Positions 6,170-9,631 of a stretch of DNA of 9,631 bases are shown piece by piece. The DNA is from Rickettsiales bacterium (GTDB taxonomy: Bacteria; Pseudomonadota; Alphaproteobacteria; Rickettsiales; Anaplasmataceae). The position numbers were made by a program, and so were the translations under genes. The stretch lies in assembly GCA_031284675.1 (NCBI GenBank), contig JAITXQ010000007.1, positions 1-9,631 of the forward strand. Direction: 5' to 3'. The notes beneath the pieces are model-generated. The model was not told where the DNA came from. It worked only from the letters and a program-made list of their open reading frames with translations, and made no database searches. The first letter of the stretch is position 1; each line of letters starts with the position of its first letter.

Positions 6170-6637
6170 TTAAAACTTGTGCTCGCATGATAACTGTATA
6201 TCGTAGCCAAGCGAAGCTAAAATCTTATTCTCCAGATTTTTCATTATAACTTCTTTGTCTTCTTTCTCATGATCATAGCCAAGTAAATGCAGTAATCCAT
6301 GTACTAACATGTGTGCAATGTGAGCAAGAATGGGCATACAATACTCATGCGATTCTCTTTCTATTGTGTCTATTGAAATTGCTATATCTCCTAAATCGCA
6401 CTCATTAGATAGTTGCTCACACGGAAATGATAGTACGTTAGTTGGCTTATCCATTTCTCTAAATTTTAAATTAAGTTGATGTAGTAAATTATCATCAGCC
6501 AAAGCTATTGATATATTTGGTTTATAGTGGTCTATTTTTAATCCTTTTAGAGAAGCATTGATGATACCTAATACAAAATCTTCAGGATTTTCTATGATGC
6601 TGTGCCATTTCTCATCAAGAATATTTACTTCTAACAT
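6170..6637 (-). CDS. ybeY: Endoribonuclease YbeY (rRNA maturation factor)
   Basis: This metal-dependent endoribonuclease acts in 16S rRNA 3' maturation and ribosome quality control in the cytoplasm. At 155 aa it fits the UPF0054 family. The diagnostic zinc-binding motif [11 protein letters not shown] occurs at 113-123, giving His113, His117 and His123 as ligands. The earlier conserved block [16 protein letters not shown] (57-72), with Arg60, is also intact, as is DLGDIAIS (81-88). The ATG at 6637 lies inside the upstream EVE gene: the start and the EVE stop (6631) overlap by 7 bp, in keeping with translational coupling. The gene is third in the ftsZ-EVE-ybeY series. After it comes a 91-bp gap with an inverted repeat and then sdhB. 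Confidence 0.96.
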   Translation of the reverse strand: MLEVNILDEKWHSIIENPEDFVLGIINASLKGLKIDHYKPNISIALADDNLLHQLNLKFREMDKPTNVLSFPCEQLSNECDLGDIAISIDTIERESHEYCMPILAHIAHMLVHGLLHLLGYDHEKEDKEVIMKNLENKILASLGYDIQLSCEHKF

Positions 6638-7029
6638 TCACTCATTCTTATTATTTCATTCCATTCAATTTCCAAAACTGGAGAAACTGATAAACGTGGT
6701 TGTTTTAATATAGCCATATTTTTCAAAAGAGGGTTTTGTTTTATATCGTTTAACGTTACTTGATTATTTAAAGGCTTGGAAAATTTCACATCCACCAATC
6801 CGAACTTGAGATCATCAGCATGATAATACCCTTTAAATACTTCAACTATTCCAAGTATCGCTTTCTCTTTACCTGTGTGATAAAAAAACGCAGGATCGCC
6901 TAATTTCATAATTTTCATGTAATTTTGAGCTTGATAATTGCACACACCGTCCCACTGCGCTACCTGCTCCTTTTCCATTTTTTGCCATGAATATTCACTT
7001 GGTTCTGACTTAAGTAACCAAAAATGCAT
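6631..7029 (-). CDS. EVE-domain (PUA-like) protein
   Basis: A single EVE domain of 132 aa, the family that includes thymocyte nuclear protein 1 (THYN1) and many small bacterial proteins. Characteristic elements are FWLLKSEP (3-10), [16 protein letters not shown] (26-41), [10 protein letters not shown] (44-53), GIVEV (60-64) and RLSVSPV (112-118). EVE domains have a pocket with conserved aromatic residues and are proposed to bind modified bases in DNA or RNA; the ligand here is unknown. The ATG at 7029 shares its A with the ftsZ stop (TAATG arrangement), so translation probably continues from ftsZ by re-initiation. The ybeY start overlaps its end by 7 bp. Its placement next to an rRNA-processing enzyme makes an RNA-related role reasonable, but this is inference. 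Confidence 0.92.
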   Translation of the reverse strand: MHFWLLKSEPSEYSWQKMEKEQVAQWDGVCNYQAQNYMKIMKLGDPAFFYHTGKEKAILGIVEVFKGYYHADDLKFGLVDVKFSKPLNNQVTLNDIKQNPLLKNMAILKQPRLSVSPVLEIEWNEIIRMSEC

Positions 7030-8225
7030 TATTTTTTTCTTCTTAAGTAGGCCGGTATATCATAGACGTTGCTGCCCCATTTAACTCTTTCGCTTACCTG
7101 CTCAGCTGGTTTTGTTTCCAATGTTTTATCTTGCATACCTTCACTTTGGCTATAGGACCACTTAAACTTTTCTTTCTCTGAGTTCTCACTCTGACTTATA
7201 GGTGGAGCTTCTGATTTATTATCTCGACTATCTATACCAGTTGCAAGGACAGAAACTCTGACTCTTCCCTCCATTGCTTGATAAAAAGTAGCACCAAATA
7301 TTATATTTGCATTTTCATCTACTTCCTCACGCACTCTATTGGCTGCAGCATCTACTTCAAAGAGAGTCATATCTCCGCCACCAGTAATGTTAATTAATAT
7401 CCCTTGTGCGCCTTTCATTGATACATTATCAAGCAGTGGGTTAGATATTGCAGCTTCTGCAGCGCTAATAGCTCTATCTTCTCCTTCTGCCTCTCCAGTA
7501 CCGATCATCGCTTTGCCCATCTCGCTCATTACTGTTTCTATGTCAGCAAAATCAAGATTAATGAGCCCAGGCATGACCATTAAATCAGTTACTCCTCTGA
7601 TGCCAATATGCAGAACATTATCAGCAAGTTTAAATGCATCAGAAAATGTAGTTTTTTCATTTGCAATTCTAAATAAATTTTGATTTGGAATGACAATAAG
7701 TGTATCCACGTATTTTTGCAGTTCTTCAAGTCCGAGCTCTGCAATGCGCATACGGCGCACGCCTTCAAAACTGAACGGTTTAGTTACAACTCCAACAGTC
7801 AATATCTTTTTTTCTTTTGGTGCTCTATCCTTAACAGTAGCTCTTGCTTCTCTGGCTGCTTTTGCAATCACTGGTGCAGCACCAGTTCCAGTACCACCAC
7901 CCATTCCTGCTGTAATGAAAAGCATATGACTATCTTTTATATGCTCCATAATCTCATCAATTGATTCTTCTGCTGCACCTTTGCCAACATCAGGTAAAGC
8001 ACCAGCACCAAGACCCTTAGTTAAATTAATACCAAGCTGAATTTTCTTATCACATAAAGACTTTTCTAGTGCTTGAGCATCGGTATTTGCTACAACGAAA
8101 TTCACCCCTTGCAAATTCGATTGAATCATGTTATTCACAGCATTCCCACCAGCACCACCCACTCCAACAACGGTAATTCTTGGGTGTAATATAGGTAACT
8201 CTGGCAAACTAAGATCAATAGACAT
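7029..8225 (-). CDS. ftsZ: Cell division GTPase FtsZ
   Basis: This tubulin-like GTPase forms the division ring at the membrane; at 398 aa it is complete. The nucleotide-binding domain begins at about 15 with [15 protein letters not shown] and includes the tubulin signature [10 protein letters not shown] (109-118). The T7 synergy loop, which completes the neighbouring subunit's active site, is NLDFADI (223-229). An 11-residue charged insert (about 130-140, KDRAPKEKK) before [11 protein letters not shown] is of Rickettsiales type. A short variable linker (about 333-387) leads to the intact C-terminal peptide YDIPAYLRR (388-396), which in other bacteria binds FtsA and other partners. The ATG at 8225 has only a weak GAG upstream. 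The gene heads a tightly packed series with the EVE gene and ybeY. Residue 315 is Tyr in [10 protein letters not shown], where I remember Asp in other Wolbachia. Confidence 0.99.
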   Translation of the reverse strand: MSIDLSLPELPILHPRITVVGVGGAGGNAVNNMIQSNLQGVNFVVANTDAQALEKSLCDKKIQLGINLTKGLGAGALPDVGKGAAEESIDEIMEHIKDSHMLFITAGMGGGTGTGAAPVIAKAAREARATVKDRAPKEKKILTVGVVTKPFSFEGVRRMRIAELGLEELQKYVDTLIVIPNQNLFRIANEKTTFSDAFKLADNVLHIGIRGVTDLMVMPGLINLDFADIETVMSEMGKAMIGTGEAEGEDRAISAAEAAISNPLLDNVSMKGAQGILINITGGGDMTLFEVDAAANRVREEVDENANIIFGATFYQAMEGRVRVSVLATGIDSRDNKSEAPPISQSENSEKEKFKWSYSQSEGMQDKTLETKPAEQVSERVKWGSNVYDIPAYLRRKK

Positions 8226-8469
8226 TTAAATTACTCAACTTAGCGAATTCACTTGACAATAAGTTACCGCTTTTTTAACAATATGCAAATACTTTTCACT
8301 CCTATAGACATAAAATAGTAAATATGATTTACTTATTCTTAATATTTATACTAACAAGTATCATTAATCAATAGATCTAGACTTTTAGGTAGCATCATTC
8401 TACTGATACAAAAAAATAGAAAATGTTTATAAAAAGGGACAGAAACTATCCCTTTTTGTTTTATTGAAG
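8226..8469. promoter_or_regulatory. ftsZ upstream region
   Basis: These 244 bp hold no supported gene. Near 8431-8457 is the terminator of the upstream membrane-protein gene; the rest is the ftsZ leader and promoter area. On the minus strand TTGATT followed by TATAAA around 8345-8371 (15-bp spacer) is the most promoter-like pair, but the spacing is poor. No TTAA-N7-TTAA CtrA site was found here. GTAG/CTAC (8389-8403) is a small inverted repeat of uncertain meaning. Confidence 0.5.
8431..8457 (-). terminator. Intrinsic terminator of the small membrane protein gene
   Basis: AAAAAGGGA (8431-8439) and TCCCTTTTT (8449-8457) form a perfect 9-bp stem with a 9-nt loop. It starts 13 bp after the minus-strand stop at 8470. 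Read on the minus strand, the stem ends in UCCCUUUUU followed by AUAAA, a classic Rho-independent signal. Being symmetrical it could also work on the plus strand. It separates this gene from ftsZ. Confidence 0.88.
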
Positions 8470-8961
8470 CTATTTTATTATGCCTTTTTCTGCTGCAATT
8501 TTAACCGTTCTTGCAATATTAGTCAAGGCTGTTAATGGATCAGCCTTCTCAGCCATTTTAAGCTTATCACCGTCTTTTTCACAGACCTTAAGAATCTCTT
8601 CCTTCACTGCATCAATTTGACTTACTTTACTACTGTTCATATATGCAAGAGCACCAGCAGTAACTACTGCAGCTACTGAAAGAACAGCCAAACCAAAAGC
8701 AACTTGTGGTGATATTTTTGTACCAACATTTTCAGCATAAGCACTAACATGCTTAGCGCAGTTATCAACAAAATTCCTAACGCCTTCAACTTTTTTATAT
8801 AAAACAGCTAATACAGCAACGGACACTGGTATACCAATAACTAACCCTGTTTTCCATGGATTTTCTTTTACAAGATTCCAACCTTGCACAGGAACTTCTT
8901 CAGTTGCTGACCAAAAGCCCTCTTCATTATATTTCTTTTTTATTGCTTCAATTTTTGTCAT
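8470..8961 (-). CDS. Small two-helix membrane protein of unknown function, probably highly expressed
   Basis: I recognise no named family; I recall a similar hypothetical protein upstream of ftsZ in other Wolbachia. The 163 residues form a charged amphipathic N-terminus (1-33, with VQGWNLVKENPWKTG), a first membrane helix (about 36-55, GLVIGIPVSVAVLAVLY), a soluble loop (56-84), a second helix (about 86-107, AFGLAVLSVAAVVTAGALAY), and a lysine-rich helical C-terminal part (108-163). The layout predicts a helical hairpin with both ends on one side of the membrane. There is no signal-peptide cleavage site. The start is certain: ATG at 8961 with a perfect AAGGAG (8969-8974) seven bases upstream. 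It has a near-consensus sigma-70 promoter and a strong terminator of its own, so it is a monocistronic unit with high expected output. It is complete, with normal codon use for the window. Confidence 0.85.
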   Translation of the reverse strand: MTKIEAIKKKYNEEGFWSATEEVPVQGWNLVKENPWKTGLVIGIPVSVAVLAVLYKKVEGVRNFVDNCAKHVSAYAENVGTKISPQVAFGLAVLSVAAVVTAGALAYMNSSKVSQIDAVKEEILKVCEKDGDKLKMAEKADPLTALTNIARTVKIAAEKGIIK

Positions 8962-8968
8962 AACTCTA

Positions 8969-8974
8969 CTCCTT
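8969..8974 (-). promoter_or_regulatory. Perfect Shine-Dalgarno sequence
   Basis: CTCCTT on the plus strand reads AAGGAG on the minus strand, seven bases before the ATG at 8961. It is the strongest ribosome binding site I noticed in the window and fixes the start of the small membrane protein. Confidence 0.9.
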
Positions 8975-8990
8975 AAATAGAATGTTAAAA

Positions 8991-9017
8991 TTTCATTAAA
9001 GGCAGTATATAATGAAA
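8991..9017. promoter_or_regulatory. Candidate operator: inverted repeat flanking the -10 box
   Basis: TTTCATTA (8991-8998) and TAATGAAA (9010-9017) are perfect 8-bp inverted arms around 11 bp that contain the -10 hexamer (9004-9009). A dimeric repressor bound here would cover the -10 and the transcription start. The arms are too AT-rich to be a strong RNA hairpin, which favours a DNA-level role. Confidence 0.5.
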
Positions 9018-9032
9018 CAAATTGTCTGTCAA
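9004..9032 (-). promoter_or_regulatory. Strong sigma-70 promoter of the small membrane protein gene
   Basis: On the minus strand TTGACA (9027-9032, 6 of 6) is followed by exactly 17 bp and TATACT (9004-9009, 5 of 6). Transcription should start near 8997, giving a leader of about 35 nt. It is the best promoter match in the window. It lies just downstream of the comM stop. Confidence 0.88.
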
Positions 9033-9045
9033 GTAAACTAATTTT

Positions 9046-9513
9046 TTAATATACCCTTATTCTGTAATTCAGCGCTTCAGCAATATGTGCTCTTTTTACT
9101 TCTTCACTTTTTGCAAGATCTGCTATGGTTCTTGCAACTTTTAATACGCGTGTGTAGCCTCGATTGGAAATGTAATTTTCTTTCAGTACGTATTTTAGCA
9201 ATTTTAACCCGGCCTGATCTGGTTCAGTAAATTTATTAAATGCTTCACCGCTTACTTCTGAATTGCAACGAATATTTAATTCACTATAACGCTCAGTTTG
9301 AACTTTTCTTGCTGCTATCACCCTTCCTCTTATAATCTCGGTACTTTCTCCCTCCACAGAAATTTCAGGAGAAAGTATGCTGACGTTTGGCATTTCAATG
9401 CATATGTCTATTCTATCAAGCAATGGTCCTGATATTTTGTTTTTGTAATCTGTGCCACACTTTGGAGCTTTGTTGCACGATCTGCTTGCATCACCTAAAT
9501 AACCGCACCTGCA
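9046..9513 (-). pseudogene. comM: Truncated comM (Mg chelatase-like AAA+ ATPase), C-terminal part only
   Basis: About 155 residues of the C-terminal region of ComM/YifB remain out of roughly 500 in the intact family. ComM is an AAA+ helicase that promotes branch migration of recombining DNA during transformation in other bacteria. Present are the cysteine-containing segment CRCGYLGDAS with a later KCGTDYKNK, the highly conserved ISGPLLDRIDI (about 9409-9438), and the C-terminal domain with GYTRVLKVARTIADLAKSEEV ending LNYR. Missing are the N-terminal protease-like domain and both Walker motifs. Homology stops at the cysteine codon 9511-9513; continuing upstream in frame gives five unrelated codons and then a TAA (9529-9531). 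A TTG at 9421-9423 could start a shorter product, but it would lack ATPase function. I read it as a gene broken by insertion or rearrangement. Confidence 0.8.
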
Positions 9514-9532
9514 AACGCTAATTCTGGATTAA
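9513..9532 (-). repeat. Right copy of the 20-bp exact inverted repeat, at the comM break
   Basis: The minus strand reads ttaatccagaattagcgttt, identical to 101-120. Its inner edge coincides with the last base of recognisable comM sequence, so the repeat marks the breakpoint. Confidence 0.9.
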
Positions 9533-9631
9533 GGAAGGAAGAAAGTATAGGAAATGGAAGGCTTTTTGGATTTCACGGAATAGGAAATGAGAGTAGAAAA
9601 GATGTGAACCAAGAAATTAACAGGAGATCTA
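9533..9631. other. Non-comM sequence beyond the break, related to the left end of the window
   Basis: Read on the minus strand in the NPELAF frame, this stretch gives DLLLISWFTS (9600-9629) and then a TGA before NPELAF; the left end gives VLLYLPWVTS before the same NPELAF. This is a diverged, interrupted copy in inverted orientation. The plus strand is also open over the whole stretch (SGLRKEESIGNGRLFGFHG and onward), without an evident start, so which strand is coding is unclear. Confidence 0.4.

Noticed and set aside
7339..7964. Three open plus-strand frames across ftsZ
   Set aside because: They are mirror frames of the conserved ftsZ coding strand, with low-complexity Ser/Ala-rich translations typical of antisense frames.
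8226..8310. A small leader ORF before ftsZ after an AGGAG-like sequence on the minus strand
   Set aside because: It would need a TTG start with long spacing and encode about 17 unremarkable residues; the support is too thin.
9504..9514. GTGCG at the comM junction as the 5' end of a group II intron
   Set aside because: The GTGCG bases belong to the comM codons for Arg-Cys-Gly, and neither intron domains V/VI nor a reverse transcriptase are in the window.
1..9631. CRISPR array, tRNA genes, prophage genes or toxin-antitoxin modules
   Set aside because: No regularly spaced direct repeats, no cloverleaf-like sequence and no phage or toxin protein motifs were seen.

Overview
The window is almost certainly from Wolbachia (Alphaproteobacteria, Rickettsiales, Anaplasmataceae). 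It is strongly AT-rich. It carries an FtsZ with the Rickettsiales-type insert and a CtrA cell-cycle regulator, and the gene set and order (rnpB, ctrA, gpsA, pgpA, acetyltransferase, PAS protein, sdhB, ybeY, EVE protein, ftsZ, small membrane protein, comM) match what I remember of the ftsZ region of Wolbachia genomes. The assignment rests on protein recognition and memory; no database was searched.

Layout. (1) 1-177: the 3' end of an unidentified hydrophobic protein gene. (2) 178-340: a spacer with a short GC-rich repeat-like patch and the rnpB promoter. (3) 341-682: RNase P RNA. (4) 740-1510, minus strand: ctrA, convergent with rnpB. (5) 1511-1842: an AT-rich divergent regulatory region with one palindromic CtrA-type box. 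(6) 1843-5286, plus strand: a probable operon of gpsA, pgpA, a GNAT acetyltransferase and a membrane-anchored multi-PAS protein without a kinase domain. (7) 5290-8225, minus strand: ftsZ, an EVE-domain gene and ybeY, tightly overlapped, then sdhB after a 91-bp gap with a hairpin. (8) 8226-8469: the ftsZ upstream region, with the terminator of the next gene. (9) 8470-8961, minus strand: a 163-aa two-helix membrane protein of unknown function, with a near-consensus promoter, a perfect Shine-Dalgarno sequence and an intrinsic terminator. (10) 9046-9513, minus strand: the C-terminal third of comM, cut off at a junction. (11) 9513-9631: sequence related, in inverted orientation, to the left end of the window.

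How the genes fit together. gpsA makes sn-glycerol 3-phosphate and pgpA finishes phosphatidylglycerol synthesis, so the plus-strand operon begins with phospholipid supply. ctrA and the PAS protein, whose last domain resembles those in alphaproteobacterial cell-cycle histidine kinases, are signalling genes, and ftsZ is the division gene; the region therefore clusters division control with envelope synthesis. ybeY (rRNA maturation), rnpB (tRNA maturation) and sdhB (respiratory complex II) are core housekeeping genes.

Most unusual points: inverted, diverged copies of one sequence at both window ends with an exact 20-bp core, the right one abutting the broken comM; a PAS sensor that stops where its kinase should begin; an rnpB 3' trailer complementary to the conserved 3' core of the RNA; and an 8-bp inverted repeat bracketing the -10 box of the small membrane protein promoter. 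I see no clear new defence or mobile system.
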